Source of the DNA: Hartmannibacter diazotrophicus
Lineage (GTDB): Bacteria > Pseudomonadota > Alphaproteobacteria > Rhizobiales > Pleomorphomonadaceae
Reading direction: 5' to 3'
DNA length: 64,000 bases
NCBI RefSeq assembly: GCF_900231165.1
Contig: NZ_LT960614.1
Span: 928,550 to 992,549, forward strand
The stretch's first letter is position 1; every line of letters starts with the position of its first letter. Below the pieces are notes generated by a model. That model saw nothing but the letters and a program-made list of their open reading frames with translations. It was not told the DNA's origin and made no database searches. This document shows, in pieces, positions 10,649-19,997 of the stretch. A program made the position numbers and the translations under genes.

Positions 10649-11317
10649 GGATGCTTTCCTTTGGCTGAGGCGATGGCTGCATTGGCGTCTGCCGGCGACG
10701 TTTCGCCCGGCATATCGGGAAAGAAGGGCCGGGGCGATCTCAATCACGTGTCATGGCGGAGTGGGGGACACATCGGGCGGGATGTTTTCAAGGGTAGGCT
10801 CGGGAACGGCGTGCTTTCAACTGTTTCCGGAACAGGAAAAGGCGGGTGCCGCGAAGTAATGTCACCCGGCCGGGACGCCGGCGAGGGAGTGGAGCGCGCG
10901 CTTGATGCGTCCGAAGCGCAACATTGGCTCAAAAAGCCGAGATGACGGGAATGAATCCGGTGAGGGGCAGGAGAACCGAGTTGCTTTTGAGCAACGATTT
11001 CGCCTATTCAAACACTGTGTATGTTGTTAACTGATATCTAAACCATTGGATGTGCTGCGATTATTTCGGTGATCGCCGTTCGGGCCATTGCTGACGGCCT
11101 CCATCCGGGATGGCGAGCGAGGCCCTGTGCCGAACCCAGCGCGGGGGTGGCGTCTGAATGGGGCATCGGAAAGACATGGTGCCCGGCGGGCGGTTGCCTC
11201 GAGGCGGCGGCAGGGCTGCCCGATGGGAGACAGATGATGTCTGTCCTGCCCGATACGGACGCAATCATGTGTAAGGAGACTGGAAGGGATTTGCTCCCTG
11301 TTTAGCCGGAGACATTG
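10649..11317. other. Long divergent intergenic region
   Basis: 669 bp between the divergent SDR gene and rfbG. The low-GC patch at 10980-11045 is the likely promoter area and includes a TTAA-N7-CTAA element at 11027-11041. Open frames at 11069-11305 lack a convincing ribosome site and look non-coding. Confidence 0.35.
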
Positions 11318-12427
11318 ATGTCATTTGGATTTTCTTCAGCTTACGCCGATCTTCCCGTCGTTGTAACGGGACATTCGGGTTTCAAGGGGTCCTGGCTCAC
11401 CGCTTGGCTCGCAAGACTCGGGGCCTCCGTTACGGGCATCAGCCTCCCTCCCGATCAGGGCCCTGACAATCTCTTCGAGCGCGCTGAAATCGGTAAGGAC
11501 TGCACGACGCATTGGACCGATATCCGCGACGCGCAGGCCGTCGCCAGGATCATGCAGGACGTCCGGCCGAAGGTCATCTTCCATCTTGCCGCGCAGCCGC
11601 TCGTGCAGCGCAGCTACCGCGAGCCTCTGCTGACCTTCGAAACGAATATCATGGGCGCGGCGAATGTGCTGGAGGCCGCGCGCCATTGCGACAGTGTCGA
11701 GGCGGTCGTTTTCGTCACCAGCGACAAGGTTTACGACAACCGCGAATGGGTTTGGGCCTATCGCGAGGCGGACCGGCTTGGCGGGCTCGATCCCTACAGC
11801 GCGTCCAAGAGCGCTGCGGAGATCGTGGCCCGGACCTACATGGAAGTGCTTCGCGGCCCCGGCGAGGGATACCGGCTGGCGACGGCGCGTGGCGGCAACG
11901 TGGTCGGAGGCGGTGACTGGTCGGAAAACCGGATTGTTCCGGACATCGTGCGCTCCCTTCGGGCAGGGGATCCGCTGGTACTGCGGCACCCCGAGGCCAC
12001 GAGACCGTGGCAGCATGTTCTCGAACTGTGCGCCGGCTACCTTACTCTGGGCGCCTGCCTGCTGCATGGGCGGACAGATCGCGGCGCGGCGGCAACGGAA
12101 TTCACCGGCGCATGGAATTTCGGTCCCGAACGGACGAACGAGATGTCCGTGCGCAAACTCGTCGATGTCGCGCTGGCCACCTGGGGCAAGACCGACCATC
12201 CGGTCGAACTGGGTCATTCGAGTGTTCACGAGTCGACCTACCTCAGGGTCGATTCGTCCAAGTCCCAGGCACGGCTCGGCTGGCAGCCGGCTCTCGATTT
12301 CGAACAGACGATCGCGATGACCGTTGACTGGTATCGTCAATATGTCGACAAGCCGGATACGGCCCGCAGGCTTGTCGAGCAGCAGATCGAATCCTATACG
12401 GATCTTCTTGGAAGGACGACGCGTTGA
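11318..12427 (+). CDS. rfbG: CDP-glucose 4,6-dehydratase
   Basis: 369 residues. Converts CDP-glucose to CDP-4-keto-6-deoxyglucose. VVVTGHSGFKGSWLTAWLA is diagnostic of RfbG, together with PKVIFHLAAQPLVQRSYREP and the catalytic YSASKSAAE (YxxxK). The ATG at 11318 was chosen over the adjacent TTG at 11315. The stop overlaps the next start in a TGATG arrangement, so translation with the methyltransferase is coupled. Confidence 0.95.
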   Translation: MSFGFSSAYADLPVVVTGHSGFKGSWLTAWLARLGASVTGISLPPDQGPDNLFERAEIGKDCTTHWTDIRDAQAVARIMQDVRPKVIFHLAAQPLVQRSYREPLLTFETNIMGAANVLEAARHCDSVEAVVFVTSDKVYDNREWVWAYREADRLGGLDPYSASKSAAEIVARTYMEVLRGPGEGYRLATARGGNVVGGGDWSENRIVPDIVRSLRAGDPLVLRHPEATRPWQHVLELCAGYLTLGACLLHGRTDRGAAATEFTGAWNFGPERTNEMSVRKLVDVALATWGKTDHPVELGHSSVHESTYLRVDSSKSQARLGWQPALDFEQTIAMTVDWYRQYVDKPDTARRLVEQQIESYTDLLGRTTR

Positions 12428-13683
12428 TGCTGAAGACCCATGACTTCAAAACGGAGACGAAGTGCCGTCACTGTGGCGCCGGACTTTCCACTTTGCTTGC
12501 TGATCTTGGTGCGACGCCTGTCTCGAACGACTATCTGAGGCCCGAGGACCGCGACGGGGCCGAGCCGTATTATCCGCTTCGTGCGTTCGTTTGCGATGAA
12601 TGCCATCTCGCACAGCTTGAGGACTTCCGCCGCGCCGACGACCTCTTCCGCGAGGACTACGCCTATTTCTCCTCGGTGTCCTCGAGCTGGGTCGCTCACG
12701 CCAAGCGTTATGCCGAGATGGTTTCAGACCGCTTCAATCTGACCGGCGAGAGCACCGTCGTTGAGGTTGCCAGCAACGACGGTTATCTGCTGCAGTTCTT
12801 CAAGTCTGCCGGGAAGAACGTTCTCGGAGTGGAGCCCTGTCGCTCCGTTGCGGAATACGCGATCAAGGAAAAGGGCATTCCCAGCCGCATCGAGTTCTTC
12901 GGCGAGGAGACCGGCCGGCGTCTGGCGGCGGAAGGATATGCCGCGGATCTGACGGCCGCGAACAATGTTCTGGCCCATGTTCCCGACATCAACGATTTCG
13001 TATCCGGCTTCCGGGAAATCCTGAAACCCGAGGGCGTTTCGACCTTCGAGTTTCCGCACCTCCTGAATCTGATCAGACTCAACCAGTTCGACACGATCTA
13101 CCACGAGCATTTTTCCTATCTTTCGCTGCTTGCGGCGGAACGCTTCTTCAAGACGAACGGGTTGCGCGTGTTTGACGTGGAGCAGATCCAGACCCACGGC
13201 GGCTCCCTGCGGCTCTTCGTCTGCAAGGCGGATGCGTCCTGGCAGCGGACCGGGCGGGTCGACGAGGTGCTGGAGCTTGAGCGTGCGGCCGGGCTTGAAA
13301 CGCCTGAGGTCTATGGCTCCTATGCCGAACAGGTTCGCGAGACCAAGCGCGCCCTTCTGGAGCTGCTGATCGGCCTGAAGCGTCAAGGAAAGACAATCGT
13401 TGGCTATGGTGCGCCGGCAAAGGGCAACACGCTGCTGAACTATTGCGGGATCGGCGCGGATTTCCTCGAGTTCACCGTCGATCGGTCTCCCCAGAAGCAG
13501 AACATGTACCTGCCGGGTACGCGTCTGGCGATCAAAGCGCCCGAGGCAATCGACGAACTGAAGCCGGACTACATCCTGATCCTGCCCTGGAACATCAAGG
13601 ACGAGATCGTGCAGGACATGGCCCATGTCCGAGACTGGGGCTGCCAGTTCATCGTGCCGATCCCGCGCGCCGAAATCTTCTGA
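12427..13683 (+). CDS. SAM-dependent sugar C-methyltransferase (Methyltransf_13/11/14 architecture)
   Basis: 418 residues. The N-terminal zinc-binding domain has C13-x2-C16 and a later FVCDEC pair. The central SAM domain carries VVEVASNDGYLLQFF. The C-terminal domain contains VGYGAPAKGNTLLNYCG, usual in the NDP-hexose C-methyltransferases of the TylC3/NovU type. These act on 4-keto-6-deoxy sugars. Start overlaps the rfbG stop by one base. Placement between rfbG and rfbC suggests that CDP-4-keto-6-deoxyglucose or its epimer is the substrate; the position methylated (C3 or C5) cannot be read from sequence alone. Confidence 0.9.
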   Translation: MLKTHDFKTETKCRHCGAGLSTLLADLGATPVSNDYLRPEDRDGAEPYYPLRAFVCDECHLAQLEDFRRADDLFREDYAYFSSVSSSWVAHAKRYAEMVSDRFNLTGESTVVEVASNDGYLLQFFKSAGKNVLGVEPCRSVAEYAIKEKGIPSRIEFFGEETGRRLAAEGYAADLTAANNVLAHVPDINDFVSGFREILKPEGVSTFEFPHLLNLIRLNQFDTIYHEHFSYLSLLAAERFFKTNGLRVFDVEQIQTHGGSLRLFVCKADASWQRTGRVDEVLELERAAGLETPEVYGSYAEQVRETKRALLELLIGLKRQGKTIVGYGAPAKGNTLLNYCGIGADFLEFTVDRSPQKQNMYLPGTRLAIKAPEAIDELKPDYILILPWNIKDEIVQDMAHVRDWGCQFIVPIPRAEIF

Positions 13684-13692
13684 GCCGATCGC

Positions 13693-14250
13693 ATGGAGTT
13701 CCTCCCGACCAAATTGTCCGGTTGCTCGCTGATCCGTATGCAGCCGGTCGGCGATTCCCGCGGCTATTTCGTGCGCACGTTCTGCGCGCGGGAGTTTTCC
13801 GAACATGGGATCGAACCCCATCTGGCCCAGGCCAGCTATTCCTTCAATGCCAGGCGCGGAACGCTGAGGGGGCTGCACTTCCAGGCGGCACCGGCCATGG
13901 AGGACAAGCTGGTTCGCTGCATCCGGGGGGCGATCTTCGACGTGATGGTCGATATCAGGCCCGGTTCGCCGACCTTCGGCGATTGGGTCGGCTACGAATT
14001 GTCGGACTCCAATCATCTGCAGCTGCACTCGGTGCGGGGATTCGCGCACGGTTTTCAGGCGCTGACGGACGACTGCATCGTGGCCTATCACATCGCGCAG
14101 TTCTACGAGGCGGACAAGTCGGCGGGCATCCGGTGGGACGATCCGGACATCGGCGTGGAATGGCCTCTGGAACCGACGGATCAGTCACCGCGCGATCTGC
14201 AGCTTCCCTTGCTGAAGGACATCGACCAGGAACGGCTGATGCCTTACTGA
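13693..14250 (+). CDS. rfbC: RmlC/RfbC-family nucleotide-sugar 3,5-epimerase
   Basis: 185 residues, cupin fold. The LRGLHFQ motif holds the catalytic His (H62), and GFAHGFQALTDDCIVAY the tyrosine region. The gene follows the C-methyltransferase by 9 bp and should be in the same operon. Family members usually act on dTDP-4-keto-6-deoxyglucose; here the context argues for a CDP-linked substrate, with epimerisation at C3 and/or C5. Residues GDSRGYFVR at the N-terminus are typical. Confidence 0.9.
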   Translation: MEFLPTKLSGCSLIRMQPVGDSRGYFVRTFCAREFSEHGIEPHLAQASYSFNARRGTLRGLHFQAAPAMEDKLVRCIRGAIFDVMVDIRPGSPTFGDWVGYELSDSNHLQLHSVRGFAHGFQALTDDCIVAYHIAQFYEADKSAGIRWDDPDIGVEWPLEPTDQSPRDLQLPLLKDIDQERLMPY

Positions 14251-14473
14251 ACGGCGACCCTGCGGTTCCCTGCAACGGGATCCGGCAAGGCATGGCAACC
14301 AAATAGAGGCATCACTGGCATTGAAATGTCATGATTTGCTGTGATGGGTTGAACGACAGGCAGGGAAGCGCCTATGTCTTTCCCGATTCGTGCCTGCTTT
14401 GGCGGGCCTTTGAACAGCCCTGCAAGAACGGCGAACCGGGCTCCGAGACAGCGGCCATCGCCCAGAGGATTGC

Positions 14474-15127
14474 ATGATCCAGTTTGATCGCGTCTTCAAA
14501 TTCTACCGCACAGAGCGTCATACGAAGATCATTCTGGACCACGTTTCCGTGCGGTTCGAGAGTGGCTGTTCCTACGCCCTGTTGGGAGTGAACGGCGCGG
14601 GCAAGTCGACAAGTCTGCGGTTGATCGCGGGAATCGAATTGCCGAATGAGGGCAAGATTCGCCGCGATCGGCGTGTTTCATGGCCGCTGGGATTTGCAAC
14701 GGGGCTGCACCCGCTGATGACCGGGCGCGAGAATGTGAAATTCGTGGCCCGGGCCTACGGCGAGGACGTGCGCAAGGTCATCCGTTTCGTCGAGGAGTTT
14801 TCGGAAATCGGCGACTATATGGAAGCGCCGGTGAAGACCTATTCGTCCGGCATGACGGCGCGTCTGGCTTTTGGTCTGTCGATGGCGATCGAATTCGAAT
14901 GCTACCTGATCGATGAAATCACGGCTGTCGGCGACGGTCGCTTTCAGGCGCGGTGCAAGGCGGCCTTCGACAAGCGTCGACAAACCGCCGATCTGATCGT
15001 CGTGTCGCACAACATGGCAACGGTCAAAGACTACTGCGATCGCGGAATTGTCCTGGTCGACGGACAGTTCCTCATATTCGATAATGTCGACAAGGCAATC
15101 GAGGTCTACAATCGCCTCAACCGGTAG
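14474..15127 (+). CDS. kpsT: Capsular polysaccharide ABC exporter ATPase (KpsT family)
   Basis: 217 residues. Walker A GVNGAGKST, signature SSGMTARL, Walker B CYLIDEITAVGD and switch His in VVSHNM. The short length and ITAVGD Walker B are typical of KpsT/CtrD/RkpS ATPases of group-2-type capsule exporters. ATG at 14474 preceded by AGAGGA. It begins a run kpsT, kpsE-like, unknown, kpsE-like, kpsM on one strand. Confidence 0.93.
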   Translation: MIQFDRVFKFYRTERHTKIILDHVSVRFESGCSYALLGVNGAGKSTSLRLIAGIELPNEGKIRRDRRVSWPLGFATGLHPLMTGRENVKFVARAYGEDVRKVIRFVEEFSEIGDYMEAPVKTYSSGMTARLAFGLSMAIEFECYLIDEITAVGDGRFQARCKAAFDKRRQTADLIVVSHNMATVKDYCDRGIVLVDGQFLIFDNVDKAIEVYNRLNR

Positions 15128-15132
15128 GCCGT

Positions 15133-16413
15133 GTGGACATTGAGATCAGAGAACAGATGAGCATCGAAGAACGACGGCCATCCAAGGCAATTGCTCCGCT
15201 TGATCGGGCGCGCAATTTGTCTCAGGCGCTTTCGGATGCGGCGCGCGCGGCGCGCTTTTCCACGAGAGTCGGGCGATCCTACGGAACCGGCGGCTTCCAG
15301 GCACGGCGTGGAGCGAGCCTGTTTCGTCTGGTCACGATGGTCACATTCATGGTCTTCGTGGTGCTGCCGACACTCGCCGCCTGTATCTACTATGCGTTCA
15401 TTGCCTCGGACAGATATGTGTCGGTCGCGAAGTTCTCGGTCACGGTCTCGACGCCTCCGCAACTGGACGGAATCGCCACATATACCGGCCTTGCAGCGGC
15501 ATCCATCGTTCGGGACACCCAGATCGTGACTGCTTACGTGGTGTCGCGGGCGGCGGTGGAGAAGTTGCAGGACGAGATCGACCTGCGCAGCTTCTACTCG
15601 AAGGGCGGCGTGGATTTTCTCTCGCGCTTTGATCCCGACAAGCCGATCGAAGAATTCGTCCGCTATTGGGAGGGCATGGTTTCGACATCCATCGCAATGC
15701 CTGCCGGCATCGTCGAGCTTTCCGTGTCCGCCTTCTCGCCGGAAGATGCCAAGCAAATTGCCGACAGGGTCGTCGCGATCAGCGAGGAACTCATCAACGA
15801 CCAGAACGACCGCATCAATCAGGATGCGATCAAATCGGCCGCCGATGATCTGGAACGTGCGACGGCTCGTCTGACCAAGGCCCGTCTTGCGCTGGAGAAG
15901 GCACGTAACGCGACCGGTATACTGGATACGGGGAAGACTGAGGACACCATCAACCAGCTTCTTACGGAAACGCGCGGCAAGCTGATCGATTTGCAGCAAC
16001 AATATGAGACGAAAAAGAAGCTGCTTTCGTCCGACAATCCGCAGATGCAGATCGTCAAGAAACAAATCGACAGCGTTGCCGCGCAGATCGCCGAAATGGA
16101 AAGTGCGTTGACGAGCAAATCGGCGACTCAGGAGCCGATTCTCTCTCAGTCGATGACGGAATTTTCCGAACTCGAGCTGGAAAAAAGCATCGCCGAAAGG
16201 CTTTATGCAGGTGCGGCGGCCAATCTTGAGGCGGCGCGAATTCTGGCGGAGCAGAAGCAGATGTATCTCAACACATTCGTTCAGCCGTCCTTGCCGCAGG
16301 AGCCCAAATATCCGCGCCGTGCGCTGGCACCATTCCTCATCGGTCTGGGGTGCCTCGGTGCATGGGGCATTGTGCTGGGTCTGGCGACGCTTGTTCGAAA
16401 CCACATGGCATGA
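15133..16413 (+). CDS. kpsE: Capsule polysaccharide export inner-membrane protein, KpsE/RkpR family (copy 1)
   Basis: 426 residues: cytoplasmic N-tail, TM at about 60-85 (FMVFVVLPTLAACIYYAFIAS), long periplasmic coiled-coil region at about 215-340, and a C-terminal TM (FLIGLGCLGAWGIVLGLATL). This is the PCP-3/KpsE layout. It bridges the inner-membrane transporter to the outer-membrane channel. The start is taken as GTG 15133; an ATG at 15157 (AGAGAAC ahead) is an equally possible start. Paralogous to the gene at 17703. Confidence 0.9.
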   Translation: MDIEIREQMSIEERRPSKAIAPLDRARNLSQALSDAARAARFSTRVGRSYGTGGFQARRGASLFRLVTMVTFMVFVVLPTLAACIYYAFIASDRYVSVAKFSVTVSTPPQLDGIATYTGLAAASIVRDTQIVTAYVVSRAAVEKLQDEIDLRSFYSKGGVDFLSRFDPDKPIEEFVRYWEGMVSTSIAMPAGIVELSVSAFSPEDAKQIADRVVAISEELINDQNDRINQDAIKSAADDLERATARLTKARLALEKARNATGILDTGKTEDTINQLLTETRGKLIDLQQQYETKKKLLSSDNPQMQIVKKQIDSVAAQIAEMESALTSKSATQEPILSQSMTEFSELELEKSIAERLYAGAAANLEAARILAEQKQMYLNTFVQPSLPQEPKYPRRALAPFLIGLGCLGAWGIVLGLATLVRNHMA

Positions 16414-16507
16414 CCGGCCGTCACGGGAGTGTCCGCATGTTGGGCGATAAAGGCCTGGCCCTTGGATCGCAGGGCGTCGGATCGACAATTGGGTGTGGAC
16501 TGGGCTG

Positions 16508-17572
16508 ATGCTGTTCAATCTGGAAACGGATTCGGGCGAGCAGATCGTCTTCTACGTTGTGCCCGATACATTTTCGGCGGTGCCCCGCGTGCGGATCGTG
16601 AGTGCAAGACGGACGCTGCTGGAGATCGATGCCAACGAAATACGCGAGGCTCTGGTCGCTCATGCGCGGCATGAAACGGGCCGGTGCGGATTTTCCATCG
16701 ACGCCACGATGATTCCGGGACTGGCGAAAATCCGTGATCTTTCCATCTATGAAACCGAAACAAACCTGCTGGTCTATCGGCGGCGGCCTGACAAATGCAT
16801 CGAGCGCAAGGTGCTCAATCTCTCCGCGTCGCTGCTACCCCCGCGATCGATGGACAATTACCTGAAGGGTCTCTTTCATTATTCGGCCATCCAGTTGGAG
16901 GCGCACGGAACAGAGACCGTCAGTCAGCTGTTCTTGCTCAATGCCGTCAATTCTCTCTATCTGAGTGGGAGAATTCTCTACAAGAATTACGAGGTTTACG
17001 CCGAAAACGGCTTCTCGACGTTCATGTGCGTCGATGATCCTTATGTTATGCTCGCTGAGCGGATCATTATTCTCGGCATGGTCGAGCGTAACAGGTCAGC
17101 CGATCAGATCATCGGGCATCGTGATGCATTGATGCTGAAGCAAGCGGCCGAATTCGCTGAAAAACTTCCGCTCGACGATGGCAAGGCATTGCGAAAGGCC
17201 TTCAAGGCCCTGCCGCCCGAGATCGCCATCGCCTTCGTCGATCCAGTCGTTCGTCTGCTGACGGCGACGACGCCGACCGACATGGCGCGCAGCGGTGCCG
17301 TTGCCTGGGCGCTGGACGAACTCGCATCCTTCAAGGTTGTCGGCATTCGCCGCGAAAGCGCCCTTTATGCCGATACAATCGGCGAATACCTTGGGATCGG
17401 GCCGATTGCCGAACCGCTGCTGGCCGGGTTTCCGAAAATTCTGGCGCTCGCCGATATCCTGCGGGAGGAGGCGCGTGTCGAACATCTCATCGCAAAGGAC
17501 CTCGAACTGTATCACCATGTCGAATCCGCCTTCGAGAAATCAGTCTCGGACGAGATGTGGGAGACGCAGTGA
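16508..17572 (+). CDS. Unrecognised protein inside capsule export operon
   Basis: 354 residues, no signal peptide or membrane segment. I do not recognise the family. The N-terminal ~100 residues look like a small beta-rich domain (IVFYVVPDTFSAVPRVRIVS…GFSIDATMIPGL…LLVYRRR), and the rest is alpha-helical. The region PPRSMDNYLKGLFHYSAIQL followed by LFLLNAVNSLYLSGRILYKN is the most distinctive. ATG 16508 is preferred; a GTG at 16493 is possible. It sits between two kpsE paralogs on the same strand, so a role in polysaccharide export or its control is likely, but no reaction can be assigned. Confidence 0.75.
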   Translation: MLFNLETDSGEQIVFYVVPDTFSAVPRVRIVSARRTLLEIDANEIREALVAHARHETGRCGFSIDATMIPGLAKIRDLSIYETETNLLVYRRRPDKCIERKVLNLSASLLPPRSMDNYLKGLFHYSAIQLEAHGTETVSQLFLLNAVNSLYLSGRILYKNYEVYAENGFSTFMCVDDPYVMLAERIIILGMVERNRSADQIIGHRDALMLKQAAEFAEKLPLDDGKALRKAFKALPPEIAIAFVDPVVRLLTATTPTDMARSGAVAWALDELASFKVVGIRRESALYADTIGEYLGIGPIAEPLLAGFPKILALADILREEARVEHLIAKDLELYHHVESAFEKSVSDEMWETQ

Positions 17573-17702
17573 TGGGCGGCACCATGTGCTATGAACGTCC
17601 AGAATCTTGGGCGAGCCGTGTCTGCCGGCTTGCGATCGGGTGCAAACCGCTGGAACTGGCTGGTGTGGCTGCCGGGCCAGGCACGCGGAATCTGGGGGTA
17701 GG

Positions 17703-18998
17703 ATGCTGAAGAAGACGGAACATCGTGTTCCGACCAAATCGGTCATTGAACTCGAAGCGTCGGAGCTACCCGCACCGGCACCGTCGAGACATGGCCGGCT
17801 TGCCCGCTTCTTCGACCGGGCAGTACCCGCGAAAGGCGACGCCCGGACGGCTCCACAGACGCAGACGAGTGCTGGATGGCGTTTTCCGCGTCCACCGCTT
17901 TATATGACAACCTTCATCCTTTTCGTTGTCATTCCATCTCTGGCAAGCCTGCTCTACCTCGCGTTCATCGCATCGAACCAGTATGAGGCAGTAAGCCGCT
18001 TCGCCGTTCGCACAGCTGTCGGGGAACTGCCGGTGGAGTTGCCGGAGAGTGGTCAGGGGGGCTCCCCCAATCTTACCGGCGTATCCTATGTTGTCGGTCA
18101 GGACGCCTACATTATCGTAAGCTACATCCGTAGCAGTGCCATTTTGCAGGATCTGTCGGGCTCGGTTGATCTCGATGCGATTTTCCGCAGTCCGCGTGCG
18201 GACTTCTGGGCGCGGTTGAAAAAGGATGCAAAGGCGGAGGAACTGCTGGCCTATTGGAACGGTATGGTCTCCGCTTCGGTCGACGGTCCTTCAGGGATCG
18301 TCACCATACGCGTCCGGGCCTTTACGCCGGAAGACGCGAGGACACTGCTGGAAGCGATCATCCGCGCTAGCGAGGAATTGGCCAACACGGTTTCCAAGCG
18401 GGCGCGCGACGATCTGGTCCAGCGTGTCGAAATCGAAGTGCGCCAGGCGGAAGGCGCGGTTCGCAAGGCGCTTGGCGACCTTCAGAAATACAGAGAGGAC
18501 GTCGGCTACATCGACCCGGTCAAGACAGCGACCATGAATGGGCAGTTGCTGCTCCAGTTGCTGGGTGAGAAAATCAGGCTGGAAAGCGAGTATTTCGTCT
18601 CATCCCGAATGACCTCCGAGAACGCACCGGGATTAAAGAGCAAACGGGCGTTGCTGCAGACTGTTACCGACCAGATCGACAAACTGAAGGCGTCGCTGAC
18701 GGGAAGCGCCGATACCAACGACTCGATCGCGGCATCTCTCGTGCGCTACGAGACGCTGGAGTTGCATCGCGTCTTTGCCGAAAAGCTGCTCAGCAGTTCG
18801 CAGGACGCGCTCGAAAGGGCCAAGCGCAAGGCGGACCGACAGCAAATCTACATCAGCGTTTTTGTCCCTCCTTCCTTGCCGGAGGAGTCCGGATATCCCC
18901 AAAGGCTGGCGATGTCGTTCATCATTCCAGTTTCTCTGATGGTTGTCTGGGGCATTTTCGCGCTGCTCGTCGCAACGATCGACGATCACAGATACTGA
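17703..18998 (+). CDS. Capsule polysaccharide export inner-membrane protein, KpsE/RkpR family (copy 2)
   Basis: 431 residues with the same layout as the copy at 15133: cytoplasmic N-tail, TM near 75-97 (FILFVVIPSLASLLYLAFIAS), periplasmic coiled coil, C-terminal TM (FIIPVSLMVVWGIFALLV). Sequence identity is scattered (YLAFIASNQY versus YYAFIASDRY; YIRSSAI versus YVVSRAA), so it is an old duplication, not a recent one. ATG 17703 has GGGGGTAGG immediately ahead; longer frames to 17607 lack support. Followed by kpsM after 17 bp. Confidence 0.9.
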   Translation: MLKKTEHRVPTKSVIELEASELPAPAPSRHGRLARFFDRAVPAKGDARTAPQTQTSAGWRFPRPPLYMTTFILFVVIPSLASLLYLAFIASNQYEAVSRFAVRTAVGELPVELPESGQGGSPNLTGVSYVVGQDAYIIVSYIRSSAILQDLSGSVDLDAIFRSPRADFWARLKKDAKAEELLAYWNGMVSASVDGPSGIVTIRVRAFTPEDARTLLEAIIRASEELANTVSKRARDDLVQRVEIEVRQAEGAVRKALGDLQKYREDVGYIDPVKTATMNGQLLLQLLGEKIRLESEYFVSSRMTSENAPGLKSKRALLQTVTDQIDKLKASLTGSADTNDSIAASLVRYETLELHRVFAEKLLSSSQDALERAKRKADRQQIYISVFVPPSLPEESGYPQRLAMSFIIPVSLMVVWGIFALLVATIDDHRY

Positions 18999-19015
18999 CC
19001 TAGGTGGACTGGCGA

Positions 19016-19819
19016 ATGATACCGGCGTCATCGGAAATGAACAGTTGGCGGATGGCCTTTGTCCGCTATCGTCAAGCATTGGTCGCGCTCATCCTGCGCG
19101 ACATCAAGACACGCTTCTTTGGTTCTGCCTGGGGCTACCTGCTCGCGGTTGCCTGGCCGCTGACGCATATAGCAGCGCTCATGACCATCCACACGTTGGC
19201 CGGGCGCCTTCCCCCATATGGCGACAGTGGCGCTCTCTGGTTCGCGACCGGTATTGTTCCCTTTATGGCGTTTGCGTACATGTCCCGTATGATCATGTTC
19301 GGCCCGGTACTCAATCGACCTTTGCTGATTTTTCCGACCGTCAAGATCATGGACATCCTGCTTGCCAGGGCCATTGTTGAAACGTTGAGTGCCGGCATCG
19401 TCGTGATCATTCTGGCGATCTATTTCACTGCGGCGGGCGTGGATTTCATGCCCTATGACGTACCCCAGGCCTTCTTTGCCTTGGGCACGGCCATGCTTCT
19501 CGGCTTGGGATTCGGCGTGATCAATTCGGTGATTGCCCAAGCTGTTCCGATGTGGGTGACCGGCTACTCGCTCAGCATCATCATTTACTGGATAGCGTCG
19601 GGCGTCTTCTTCATCCCCGATAATCTGCCGGAACTGGCTCGCTATATCCTGTCATTCAATCCGATCCTTCAGGCGGTCACCTGGATGCGTTCCGCCTACT
19701 ATGAAGGTTACGGCTCGCTGACGCTGGACAAGTCCTACGCCGTGGGAGTGGGCGTTGCGACGTTGTTCTTTGGATTGATGCTGGAACGGTTTGCCCGGGG
19801 CCGCCTTCTGCAGGGCTAA
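19016..19819 (+). CDS. kpsM: Capsular polysaccharide ABC exporter permease (KpsM family)
   Basis: 267 residues, ABC-2 type permease with about six membrane segments. LILRDIKTRFFGSAWGYLLAV is the typical cytoplasmic entry helix, and ILSFNPILQAVTWMRSAYY the end. It pairs with KpsT at 14474. ATG 19016 was chosen (AGGTGG 9 bp ahead); GTG 19004 is an alternative. No KpsC/KpsS Kdo-transferases or outer-membrane channel are in the window. Confidence 0.93.
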   Translation: MIPASSEMNSWRMAFVRYRQALVALILRDIKTRFFGSAWGYLLAVAWPLTHIAALMTIHTLAGRLPPYGDSGALWFATGIVPFMAFAYMSRMIMFGPVLNRPLLIFPTVKIMDILLARAIVETLSAGIVVIILAIYFTAAGVDFMPYDVPQAFFALGTAMLLGLGFGVINSVIAQAVPMWVTGYSLSIIIYWIASGVFFIPDNLPELARYILSFNPILQAVTWMRSAYYEGYGSLTLDKSYAVGVGVATLFFGLMLERFARGRLLQG

Positions 19820-19997
19820 GCGACCGGGTGTTGGTGGCCGTTCCTTTGAAAGAGTGCATTCCAAATCACGACGCGACCGCCTATACCGCTAGGAAATAGT
19901 CTGGCCGTCTTGGAAGGATGGCCGGCAGCTCGGCGTCTCCGGTGGACAGAAACAGAACGATGAAGAGAGCGGGGCTGACAGGGATGCGCGGCGCGGT

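Noticed and set aside
11069-11305. A 78-codon plus-strand frame upstream of rfbG
   Set aside because: No ribosome site, no recognisable product and codon use unlike neighbours; likely part of the promoter region.
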